DNA of 64,000 bases from Lobosporangium transversale (taxonomy: Eukaryota > Mortierellomycota > Mortierellomycetes > Mortierellales > Mortierellaceae): contig NW_019028979.1 in NCBI RefSeq assembly GCF_002105155.1, forward strand, positions 1,240,001-1,304,000. Direction: 5' to 3'. Positions 50,187 through 62,411 of this stretch are shown piece by piece. Every line of letters starts with the position of its first letter. Position 1 is the first letter of the stretch. The notes below the pieces were generated by a model. It was not told the DNA's origin and searched no databases. It saw nothing but the letters and a program-made list of their open reading frames with translations. The position numbers and the translations under genes are program-made.

Positions 50187-51348
50187 ACGCCCTTCAATCA
50201 GTTCTCGAACCCATACAACCTCAACTAATTCGTCAAAGTTTTCATCTGGTTCAAACAAGTATGGTACATCTTCGGATGGATCAATCATGCCTCCGCTATC
50301 ACCCACCAGCCCTATTATGGCACCGGCGCTGGCTTTGCAGCAGCAGACCCAACAACAGCTACAGCAACTTGAGCAACAGAGCCTAGGGCATGGATCACGT
50401 GCATCTACTCAAAGAATACAAGTTATGTCTGGTGGTTTTCAGGCGATTCCTGAAAGAGGAGCCTATGGTGGTATGGATGAAGATGATGGTCCTTCACTTC
50501 CACAAATGCCACTCCCACCTTCATCTCCCCCCCATAGCCCCCTCCGGACAAAATTAAGCGGGTTTTCCTCGTCACCCAGAATTATGCAGGCCTCTTCACT
50601 AGCACACCAACAACAATATCAGCACCAGCTGCAGCAACAATATCATGATATAACATCGTTGTCTCGTCTCCCTCGACGATCTAACTCCTCTTCAAGAAGT
50701 GGTAGCAATTATAAGGATCTCTCGATCAACATTCCTCTACCTCCAGATATGCAACTTCAACAGCAACATCCACTACATCAGGTTGCTTACAAAGGTCTTT
50801 CGCCACCACCACGGTCCGTTCCGTTAAGCCCTACGCGTAGGACAGGGGGACAAAGTATGAGGACCAATAAAATGTCTCCCCCAACATCTCCAATATTAGT
50901 CTCAGGCTCAGTTGCTACCTCACCTTTTGCAATGCCAGGATCGCACCCACTGGATAGCCACAATGGTAGCTGCAGCCCAAGGCTCTCACCATCCCAACAA
51001 GCGTTCCAATTAGACTCCTCTACTCAATCTCCTCGCTTAGGCAATGGGGTTCGTCGCGTGTCCAGCAGCACCGCAGCATCACCAACGATCGACAAGGATA
51101 AAGAGTCTGGTTCTGCTAATACAGCTGCATCTCGTGGGGCTGGGGGAGGTTATCAAGCTCAAAGAACTGAGCCACCCCCAACACCTCAACCTAGTATTGC
51201 TTTTAATACCTCTCCAAAAACGATGAGACAACATACCAATGCATTCGGGGTTCCACAACAACAAGGGATAGAAGCAGAAAGTGATGATAGTCAGAGTGTT
51301 GACTCTGGAGGGGTTGATGCCTGGCCCATGCCTCCTACGTTCAAGTAG
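48041..51348 (+). CDS. Seven-transmembrane receptor-like protein with long polyQ cytosolic tail
   Basis: Three exons: 48041-48478, 48574-48698 and 48810-51348, total 3,102 nt or 1,033 residues. Residues 1-90 are Ser/Thr/Pro-rich (probably outside and glycosylated). Seven hydrophobic helices follow, for example LVVSSAAHLAAALFGIWLL, CIIFFIVIACFIKVLCNLL, AVVAFGFSSYFVGLLYA, FMLIIGAVYPAVFGAGLGI, WVVIMYVMSALFFYYGL, GFGGCAVTLLAGTLCIIWVL and VMAVFWTCAIALAYFVAMAL, all before about residue 400. The remaining 630 residues are disordered, Ser/Pro/Gln-rich with many SPT/SPS motifs, and contain 26 consecutive Gln (622-647; alternating CAA/CAG). Short interhelical loops and an outside N-terminus are the topology of a G-protein-coupled receptor, but I cannot match a known class. 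The tail has many possible phosphorylation sites. It has no neighbour that explains its job. Confidence 0.78.
50110..50187 (+). repeat. CAA/CAG repeat encoding 26 Gln
   Basis: Alternating caa-cag codons without interruption in the tail of the seven-helix protein. The alternation gives a hexanucleotide repeat, less slippage-prone than a pure CAG run. Confidence 0.9.
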
Positions 51349-51924
51349 ACACTATCCTGTAATAATAATAATAAAGAAGCACCCCTTCTCCTTCAATCCA
51401 TTCTTATTGACTCATCCAATGCCTGTAAATAAAAAAAATCTCCATTCTCATGTCCCACAACCGCTTGAATGTTTTTTGTACTACTAGGCCAACTGACTCT
51501 GTTTGTGGTGCAGGAGTACTTGAGAAAACATTATCCAATAAAGCGTAAACTATCGAAGGAAGTATTGTAAAATAGCTCCGTCCAGTCTAGCTCATTCATA
51601 AATACTGAGCTTACTCTTGGCTTATCAATCACTGCAATGCAGGATCAGAAAATATTCCACTAAGGATTTATTTATCGATGAATAAAATCTCCCACTTGAG
51701 CTTTAAATAGCAGCAACGAGCGTTTTAACTTCGGAATGGGAAAAAAAAAAAAAAAAAAAAAAAAGTCTATGCTACAATTTTACGAAATCTTCATTATGCA
51801 CAAGTAATGGGCTTGCTTTGAATAGAAACAAGGTGATATTCACGTAAAAAGTGCCCTTAAAATGCTATGCATAATGCTTATTAATTAAAAGATATATTTT
51901 GAATACATAATAATGTGTGTTTGC
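51349..51924. other. Convergent spacer, no gene seen
   Basis: 576 bp between the stops of the seven-helix gene and HBS1. It includes an A-run of about 25 nt at 51740-51764 and taataataataataaag just after 51356, which could serve as a polyadenylation signal. Confidence 0.6.
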
Positions 51925-54757
51925 TTATGATCCAAAGCTTAAGATCTTGTTCACAATGCCAGCTGCGATTGTGTCACCTCCTTTTCTCAACATGACTCTT
52001 CCAAGCTCTTTTGAGTCTTTATAGGCCTCCAGGGGAATGGCTCGTCCAGACAATTTAATCTCCACCATTGCAGTCGTGTTTTTACCCAAATGTCTTGGCG
52101 ATTTCTTAACAATCTCGCCAGTAACCTTATCGATTGTGGCCACTAGTTTTGAAACTACTCCTGGTTCGTTATGGGATTGACGATGGACAATCACTGGGAA
52201 TCCCACTGTAATGGGAATCTTCACATCAAAGACTACAATCTGGGCTGCAAAATGGGTTGTTACTGGAATAGGAGCCTCTCGAGTACAGAGGACAGAACCG
52301 TTACTGACTTTCAAAATGTCAATCCCAGATAGTATCAATAACACAGAATCACCTGCCGCAGCCCATCTTGTCGCCTCGTGATTAACTTCCATGCCTATTG
52401 TAACGTTGATAGTCCCAGAGTCAAAGAGTGCTGTTAGCAATCACTCAATCTCGAGAAAAACAAACTTTCATTTCGATAAACAATAACAATAAAGGATAGG
52501 TGACCTCTTACTCTTTACAACAGCCATTTCAGATCCAGGCATGACCATAACGGCTTCGCCGACTTGAATATGTCCTGCCTCCAACCGTCCTGCGACCGAA
52601 ACACCTCCTGCACTCTTGAACACATCTGTGACCGACATTCTGAATGGTTTCTCTATAGGGCGCATCGGCGTGTCCAACTTGTCGATTGACTCAATCAGGG
52701 TCGGGCCTTTATACCAGCTGAAAGTTGACAAGACAGCTGCTACTGATTCAGGGACAGATGTATCCGATACTGCAGATCCATTGCAAATATTTCCTGGTGT
52801 GGATCGCCTCACCAAATTCTCACCAGTAAAGCCCGAACAAGGGACAAAGACCAAATTTGATTTCTTAAAACTAGCATCCTTGACTAAGAATTGCTCTAGT
52901 TTTTGAACAATCTCCAAAAACCGTGCTTCTGACCAGTTGACTACATCCAGTTTGTTGACAGCTATTACGAGTTGTTGAACTCCCAGACTACGAGCCAATA
53001 ACGCATGTTCTTTAGTCTGTCCATTAGCATCAAATCCAGATTCAAACTCGCCTGTAGTCGCATCCACAACTAGAATCGCCACATCCGCCTGAGCTGTGCC
53101 TGAAATCATGTTAGGGATAAAATCTCGATGACCTGGAGCATCCAGCAACGTAAATCGACGATGTTCAGTCTCAAATTTAGTCACACCAACATCCATCGTA
53201 ATACCACGTGCTCGTTCCTCGCCAGTTTCATCCAGAACCCATGCAAACGCAAACGAAGCTTTGCCAATCTTTTGTGCATCCCTTTCATGTTTGCGAATCG
53301 TCTTCTCAGTTACTTCACCTTGGAGATAAAGCAAATGACCCATCAATGTACTCTTTCCTGCGTCAACATGTCCTATTTTGTTTATATAAAAATAATAATA
53401 AAAAAATTAGCAAAGACTGTACTTTATGCACCCTATTCACGTAGTCCTTTTTTTTTTTTATTTATTTTTTTTACCAATGACGACCAAGTTCAACGATTCT
53501 TTCTCGGCAATGCGCTTCTGATATTCAGAAATGACATCAATCCTCTTGCCCGATTTCATAGATGCTCTCGTAGGTGTTGAGACACCTGATGGAGGTGTAG
53601 ATTCAACAGGTGAGGAGGTCCCCGACTGATTTGTAGTTGAAGTTACAGTCTTGGACGTTGATGTGTCTTTGGTTGTCTTGTGTGATTTATTGGATCCAAA
53701 GTTCATGGCGGACAGATCAAAGAGAAACTGCTTTGATGGTATATTGTCATTATCATCTAGGTATTCAATAGTGTCGTCGTCGTCACCATATTGCGCAGAT
53801 GAAGGCCCTGTTTTTACTTTTGCTCCTGTCCCTGCTCCTGTCCTTGCTCCTGCCTTTGCTGCTGCTGCTGTTGCTGTTGCTGGTTTTGAAGCTGCATATT
53901 ATGGGGAATAAATAAAATAAAATAAAGTCAGCTTCATAAAAAAAAACTTTTACAAGTTCTTTTAATTGAATAGTTTTGTTTTTTTTAATACCTTGAGTTG
54001 CAGTTGTAGTAGCAGTAGTAGGGTTTGATGGCCCCACAGGTGTTGCTGTGCCGCTTTGATTAGGTTTGTTTGATGACGCAGTTTTCTTTGCTGCGGCAGC
54101 TGATGAAGATTTTTTTTTCTTTGCCATTTCGTCTATATATATATATATATTTTGAAGAGAAAAAGATATTTAGATGAGCGAAAGGAGCTGTAATTATCGA
54201 TTGTTTGTTGAGAACGTAGATTTTATCTTCTTCCCTTAGTATCAATCTCTTTCAGCAACCGACTCCATAGGGAAAAATAATAAAATTAAAAAGAAGATAT
54301 TCTTCATTACCAATGAGATACACGGCTGTTTGGTCGACATCAAAGTAATAATACCACAATGCATCCTGAATCTCCTTGATTGAGATCTTGGCATCACCAA
54401 GCATTGCCTTGACTTCTTCTGTAGCATCAGCCATTTGGACTTTGTATTTTATAGTATATTTTCCATAAAACAAAATAAAAATGTTATCAGAAGTTAGCAA
54501 TGGAGGAACCTTAAAAAAATCTTTCTTCAAACGACTTTTTTTTTCTGTTTTACCTTGGTCTTCTTCTGTCATAGGTTGGTCTTCGATATAATCGTCTTCA
54601 TCATATCCATCGTCCAAGGCATCTATAGAAATAAATAAAATAAAATAAAATAAAATTAAATATCATATACAGAATTGTTGAGATTCAATATTTATTTGAA
54701 TGGATAAATTGAATTACCTTCGAGGACCATGTTACGTACATTCCTGTGGCGCGACAT
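51925..54757 (-). CDS. HBS1: HBS1-type translational GTPase (ribosome rescue)
   Basis: Seven exons: 54718-54757, 54554-54622, 54311-54439, 53992-54132, 53475-53891, 52512-53372 and 51925-52394, total 2,127 nt or 708 residues. The N-terminal part reads [20 protein letters not shown], then an acidic stretch and a UBA-like helical module ([37 protein letters not shown]), as in Hbs1. A Lys/Ser/Thr/Ala-rich linker follows. The GTPase starts at residue 266 with GHVDAGKST and has ARGITMD, DAPGHRD and NKLD, then beta-barrel domains 2 and 3 ending [13 protein letters not shown]. Hbs1 pairs with Dom34/Pelota to split stalled ribosomes in no-go and non-stop decay. eRF3 and eEF1A are the alternatives; the MVLED/UBA-like N-terminus and AVVKSMEVNHE favour Hbs1. 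Exon 7 has two possible in-frame acceptors (52394 or 52430). Confidence 0.93.
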
Positions 54758-54994
54758 TGTTTTGATATTATTAGCAATTGAAATTGAGGTTTAAAAGGAA
54801 TGAAGAAGAGAGTTAAATGAGGAATGCGGATTGCTTACATTGATAAAAAAAAAAAAAACTTTTAAAACACGTACACATACTGGTACGTGATTGGCAAACA
54901 TTCGCGTATCATCATCAAGTCATTCTTACTTAAGACAATTTTTATAATTTTATCTCTTTTTTTTGCTCCGCTTTTCATTTTTAACAACAACAGC
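54758..54994. promoter_or_regulatory. 237-bp bidirectional promoter (HBS1 / PI31-like)
   Basis: The two start codons diverge across 237 bp. The central part has an A13 run and the sequence attggcaaac (54885-54897 region), which matches 7 of 9 bases of the yeast proteasome element GGTGGCAAA; this is a weak match. The sequence also contains ATTGG, the reverse of CCAAT. Confidence 0.5.
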
Positions 54995-55423
54995 ATGTCC
55001 TTTAATCTCGGAAACAATGATAGGAGCCCCGCTTTCGGAGGTTCTATCTCGTCCAACAAATCCAACAACAATCGCGGTGGAGACATGGTTCTGACACCAG
55101 ATCATCCAGCTTGGTCCAGGGTTGGTGAGCAACAACGACAGCAACAGCAACAGCAGCCAATACAGGATCCTAGTGCGCCTTACACAGGCGGACGGGCGAC
55201 TGCAGGTGCCAATAACTTGGGTCCCTTCAGAGCAGGGCCCGATTCCGATTCTTACTTGCCCCCAGATGCTGCTCCACAAGGTGCAAGATTCGACCCTATC
55301 ATGCCGGATAATGTTCAAGGACTACCTCATCGCGGCCATAGCAGTCAACAAAGAGAGAGTTCTTCTGGACTTGGTCAAGCAAGTGGAGAGCCTGATTTTG
55401 ATGACCTATTGCCTCCTCAATAG
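54995..55423 (+). CDS. PI31 proteasome-regulator C-terminal domain-like protein
   Basis: Single exon, 142 residues, starting MSFNLGNNDRS. A longer frame from 54887 adds a hydrophobic stretch encoded by the promoter and is not preferred. The sequence resembles the Pro/Gly-rich C-terminal domain of PI31/PSMF1: GGDMVLTPDHPAWSR (like the GxMxVGPxHPxF motif), NNLGPFRAGPDSD, LPPDAAPQGARFDPIMP (like PPGAxPPGARFDPFGP) and a terminal GEPDFDDLLPPQ (like DxxPPPxxDDMxx). The N-terminal FP domain of animal PI31 is absent, so this is a C-domain-only form. In animals this part is disordered and enters the 20S proteasome chamber, where it inhibits or helps assembly. A seven-residue Gln tract lies near residue 50. 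The role in proteasome regulation is inferred from the motif. Confidence 0.72.
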   Translation: MSFNLGNNDRSPAFGGSISSNKSNNNRGGDMVLTPDHPAWSRVGEQQRQQQQQQPIQDPSAPYTGGRATAGANNLGPFRAGPDSDSYLPPDAAPQGARFDPIMPDNVQGLPHRGHSSQQRESSSGLGQASGEPDFDDLLPPQ

Positions 55424-56596
55424 GCAAAACAAAGGAATAAAAGAAAAGAATAAAAAGTCCTGAATGTTTTTATGCGTATGCGTGAGAGTGAAAATAGTGC
55501 AGACAACTTGAAAGATGATTATCTGATTATTGCAAAAGCTTATTTTATTTTTTAGCACCCTGCATGTTTTCAGTATTAATACGGAGATATCTATCATAAA
55601 TGGCTGTTTGCTCTTACAACATGGTCTGTATTTTTTTTTTCCTTTCATTTACCGAATACAAACGCCATTTCCATTCAAATACCCATGCTCCTTTTCCCAT
55701 TTATTGCTTGTTTCTGTCTCTTATTTGTAAACCACTTCGTCTATCTATCCTTCAACCTCACTCTCAGTGCTTTTGCCATGTCTTCATATGAATGCTATGT
55801 TCCTACTCTCACTTATATTACTTTAAAACTTTTTGCTTCACAACTTCCGTATCCTTACTGCATCTATTGCTTACATCAAATTCATGAACAAAACGTTAGG
55901 ACCGTGTGAAATGAACGCCATAAACTGGACGAATCAAAGAGCTTGAACGCCATAAAATTTTCACAGACTGAAGGATGTCATGACAGATACGCATGCATAA
56001 TGCACCCACCTACAAACGTAACTCGATCTGAATGCTTAGTCTAAGACAACCATTCAATCCTTGCTCTCGGACATTTCTGCTTTTAGCATCCGTCTACTAT
56101 GTCCTATTGTTCTTTGTCCCGGCTTGAGGACATTCATCCGGTGGAGAGTCAGGTCGTGCTGTCCCTTCATTTGGTGCCTCGATTGTGGAGTGCAATGCTG
56201 AAGTGACAAAGTTATCGTCATCTTTATGAGCATTGCCGCTAGACTCTTTCTTAACATTTCAGAACTGACTGGATCTCCACAAGTTGTTCGAGGTTGGCAA
56301 CGTCATTTTCGGGCCTCTTTTTGATATTATACAGGGAGGTATTAGCGCGATGTTGCAGGACAATGACTACAGCGCAGTCCTCCATTCTTATTATTCAAGG
56401 GAAAATTGTTTTTTGCTAATTTTTTTTATTGTTTTTTATTTGATAAAATAGTCTGCGAAGATATTGTGAGTAGTTCAAATATAGCCCACTTTTCTTTTTT
56501 CAAGTTGTCAGCACAATGTTCTCCTCAATTCTCCACCTGCCCCTACTCTATCCTTCGACAATTTTTTGCAAAAAAAAATGGATGTGAATGAGTGAT
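55424..56596. other. Convergent spacer with a possible gene remnant
   Basis: 1.17 kb between the stops of the PI31-like gene and PAB1. A 44-codon minus-strand frame (56251-56385, MEDCAVVIVLQHRANTSL and onward, containing NDVANLEQLVEIQSV) is followed in another frame by a D/E/S-rich stretch (about 56094-56255). Together they could be the remains of a gene; no family was recognised. Confidence 0.4.
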
Positions 56597-59824
<3,228 letters not shown>

Positions 59825-60032
59825 ATGATTTCCTTTGTGGAGAGAGCACACTGAATCAATGGCAATCGATAACGAGGGAAATCAGTCTTTTTTTTTTATG
59901 TACGGAAGAGGGTGAGGCGAAGGAGGAGGGAGAAGAGGAAGAACAGGACGGGTCAAAGAAGAAAAGACAAGAAGGAAAAAAGTATAAATTACTGTTCAGA
60001 CAAAATTGTAGCATATGCAGTGATTTTTCTAT

Positions 60033-60048
60033 CACGTGCATACACGTG
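60033..60048. promoter_or_regulatory. Paired CACGTG E-boxes, 10-bp spacing, upstream of PAB1
   Basis: Two CACGTG hexamers at 60033-60038 and 60043-60048 lie 334-350 bp upstream of the PAB1 start codon and directly after the stop of the F-box gene (60057). A spacing of one helical turn would place both on the same DNA face. Confidence 0.4.
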
Positions 60049-60056
60049 CATTATTC

Positions 60057-61331
60057 TTATGTTGGTCGCTCAAGAGGCTCAAGAATGATCAAGGATACAT
60101 CGCTCCTTTGTGCGATAAAAGCTTGCAATACATTATCCTGACCCACACCCTCATCCACACATAGTCTTCGGAGTCTTCGCAACGAGCTCAGGTGCCGCAA
60201 CAGGCTGGTCAAATCATCCACACCAGGTCGTATTCCTACGTGTGGAATCTCCAATATCTCCAATGAATCCCGACTTGCCCATTCCTCTTCCGAAGAAAAA
60301 CCTTCAATCTTAAGCTTGGGACATCCACCGGCTTTTAGCTCCTGTAGGCGAGATAGCCTGGCCAGCAGCTCTTTGGATGCTGTATGAGTTATTCTTGAAC
60401 ATCCTGTCAGATCCAGGGCCCGTAATTGTGGACAGTTTTGAGCTAATGCGAGTGCTCCTACATCATTGATCAACGTGTACGAAACATCCAACTTTGTCAA
60501 CAAGGGGCATTTCTTGAATATAGAGCCGAATGTGGAGGCGGTCACACTTTTAGAGTTCCTTAGTTCCAGCATTTTCAAATTAGGACAGGTTTCTGCAATG
60601 GCATGGACGGTGGCATTCTTATTGGCGTTATGTAGCAGAACCAAAGTTGACAACTCGGGACACTGTCTCAAAATATTCTTGAGTGCTGGTTCAGAAATGA
60701 ACGTTGAAACTAAATGAAGATGCTTTATGGGTAAAGGTTCTTCATGTCGCTTGATCCCTAGGAGATGGACATGTGATAGATCTGGGCCGTCAACCTTTAG
60801 TGACTTGAGACAGCGACAGCCGGTCAAAAGGATAACCATATCGTTCTCACGCCAATCTCCACTGCCTCGATCTTGTGCATGGACAGCGATTTCAAGGCTC
60901 GATAGACTCGGCAGCTTTGGAAGTCGTGCGCCTACGCTAGTACTGTTGACACCCATACAATGATCAAACACCAAATGTCGGACTCGAGCAATGCCATTGC
61001 AGAGGACATCGAGGCTGGAGGGTGTGACTTGACAGTAGCGAAGCGTAAGTGTAGACAAGTTAGTGCATTGTTGGGCAACAAACCTCATCTCGCCTCCAAT
61101 CAAACGGTGTTTGGCTTCCATATTTCGAATCAAAAAGGCATGCTGATCAAAGACTTGATGGAACAGACTGTATTGCTCTGCAGAGAACGAACAGGACTCC
61201 CAGAGCAGTGGCGTACAAATTTTTGACCATTCAGTAGAAACCATGGAGCATAAGAGAAGTGAGTTCTTATCGAGAAAATGGAGAACATTTGCCAGAAGCT
61301 CTGGGACTTGTAGAGGACTTGTAGATTCCAT
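60057..61331 (-). CDS. F-box/LRR protein (FBXL type)
   Basis: Single exon, 424 residues. The F-box is at the N-terminus: SPLQVPELLANVLHFLDKNS, then LLLCSMVSTEWSKICTPLLW. Repeated cysteine-containing LRRs follow, for example CTNLSTLTLRYCQVT, CRCLKSLKVDGPDL, CPELSTLVLLHNANK, CPNLKMLELRNSKSV, CPLLTKLDVSYTLIND and CPQLRALDLTGCSRIT. This is the canonical FBXL layout: the F-box binds Skp1 and the horseshoe selects a substrate for ubiquitination. Start at 61331 is the first ATG after A/G-rich leader sequence and gives the F-box at residue 4. Two sister genes in the window (30566-32902 and the relic at 43745) indicate an expanded family. Confidence 0.9.
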   Translation of the reverse strand: MESTSPLQVPELLANVLHFLDKNSLLLCSMVSTEWSKICTPLLWESCSFSAEQYSLFHQVFDQHAFLIRNMEAKHRLIGGEMRFVAQQCTNLSTLTLRYCQVTPSSLDVLCNGIARVRHLVFDHCMGVNSTSVGARLPKLPSLSSLEIAVHAQDRGSGDWRENDMVILLTGCRCLKSLKVDGPDLSHVHLLGIKRHEEPLPIKHLHLVSTFISEPALKNILRQCPELSTLVLLHNANKNATVHAIAETCPNLKMLELRNSKSVTASTFGSIFKKCPLLTKLDVSYTLINDVGALALAQNCPQLRALDLTGCSRITHTASKELLARLSRLQELKAGGCPKLKIEGFSSEEEWASRDSLEILEIPHVGIRPGVDDLTSLLRHLSSLRRLRRLCVDEGVGQDNVLQAFIAQRSDVSLIILEPLERPT

Positions 61332-62411
61332 TGGTGATTTGTTAAGAGGAGCGACGATGAATGAGAGAGAAAGAGAAAGAGAGAAGCGAGCTACTTTGTG
61401 TCTTTTAAGCTTTTAAGTGGGAGTTTTTTTTTGTATTTTTGGGTTGTTTGATTGGGCATATTGTATTGCATCGATCGTGACGCTTTATGTCTATGTTATC
61501 GTCGCGTGTAACAGACGAAGAGACTTTTGTCTGTGCGCAAAAGCAAGGTGCAGACGGGTCAGATAAACAACTGGGTAATTCTAGTCTAGAATGACCACAG
61601 ACCTGTAGATGTAACGCGTCTAATCTTTGGAGCTCTTTAATGTAAGCAAGATGGAAGGATAAAGGATAACCTTGATTTCTCACTCTATAATTCTGTATAG
61701 GCGTCGAAACGTCTTGTGGTTTAGCCAGGGTCTGTTGTGCCGAAGGACAGTCAAATGAGGTTTATTTTTAAAATCTGGTTTTTAGGGTCTCCCAATCCGA
61801 ATGTGAACGAATGAGCTTCCTTCGTCCTTGTCAAAGGACCAGAAAAAGGAAAAAAAGGAGAGAAAAGAGATATGAAATGGGGGAAAGACCTCAAATTGTT
61901 CAAAGATGTTTTTTCTGTTAACTTTTAGTATCACCATGGTTAGAAAAAATGAAGTAGCTGGATTGATAGGGATGTGAAGACGTCCAATGGATATTCACTA
62001 AAAAGGATAATTAAAATGAATTCATGACATGATGCACAGCTGTCAATCAATCATAAAAAGCTTGGTTCTTTTCGCTCCTTACTCACAACATCCTTTCATT
62101 CTATATTTCCATTTTTCTTAATTTCTATATTTCTATATTTCTATATTTCACTTCCTTGTTCCAATCCTTGCGCAATACTGTATCACCTTATCACGTACCC
62201 CATCGTCAACAACATTCAGCCATTTCAGCCATTTCAATCTTTCCAATCATTCAGAAACAGCCTAAAACTGACCCCATTTCTCTCATTCTGACGCATCTCT
62301 TAAAGACAACAATACCCTGCATCGCAACACAAGATCTTATTCTTTCCTTTAACCAACCTCAAACTAGTGACTATCAAAGCCTTGCATTGTTTGTTTCTTG
62401 GATATAAAATC
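61332..62411. other. Intergenic region with one doubtful open frame
   Basis: 1.08 kb between two divergent genes. A 92-codon minus-strand frame (61405-61683) reads HLAYIKELQRLDALHLQVCG in its middle, which could be a stray LRR fragment; no splice signals or partners support a gene. The part before 62412 is C/T-rich with TATA-like sequence (gatataaaat, 62401-62410) just ahead of the next ATG. Confidence 0.5.

Noticed and set aside
51925-54757. HBS1 as eRF3 or eEF1A
   Set aside because: The UBA-like N-terminal module with MVLED and the linker plus AVVKSMEVNHE at domain 2 fit Hbs1; eRF3 would have a Gln/Asn/Lys-rich prion-like N-terminus and eEF1A would begin at the GTPase.
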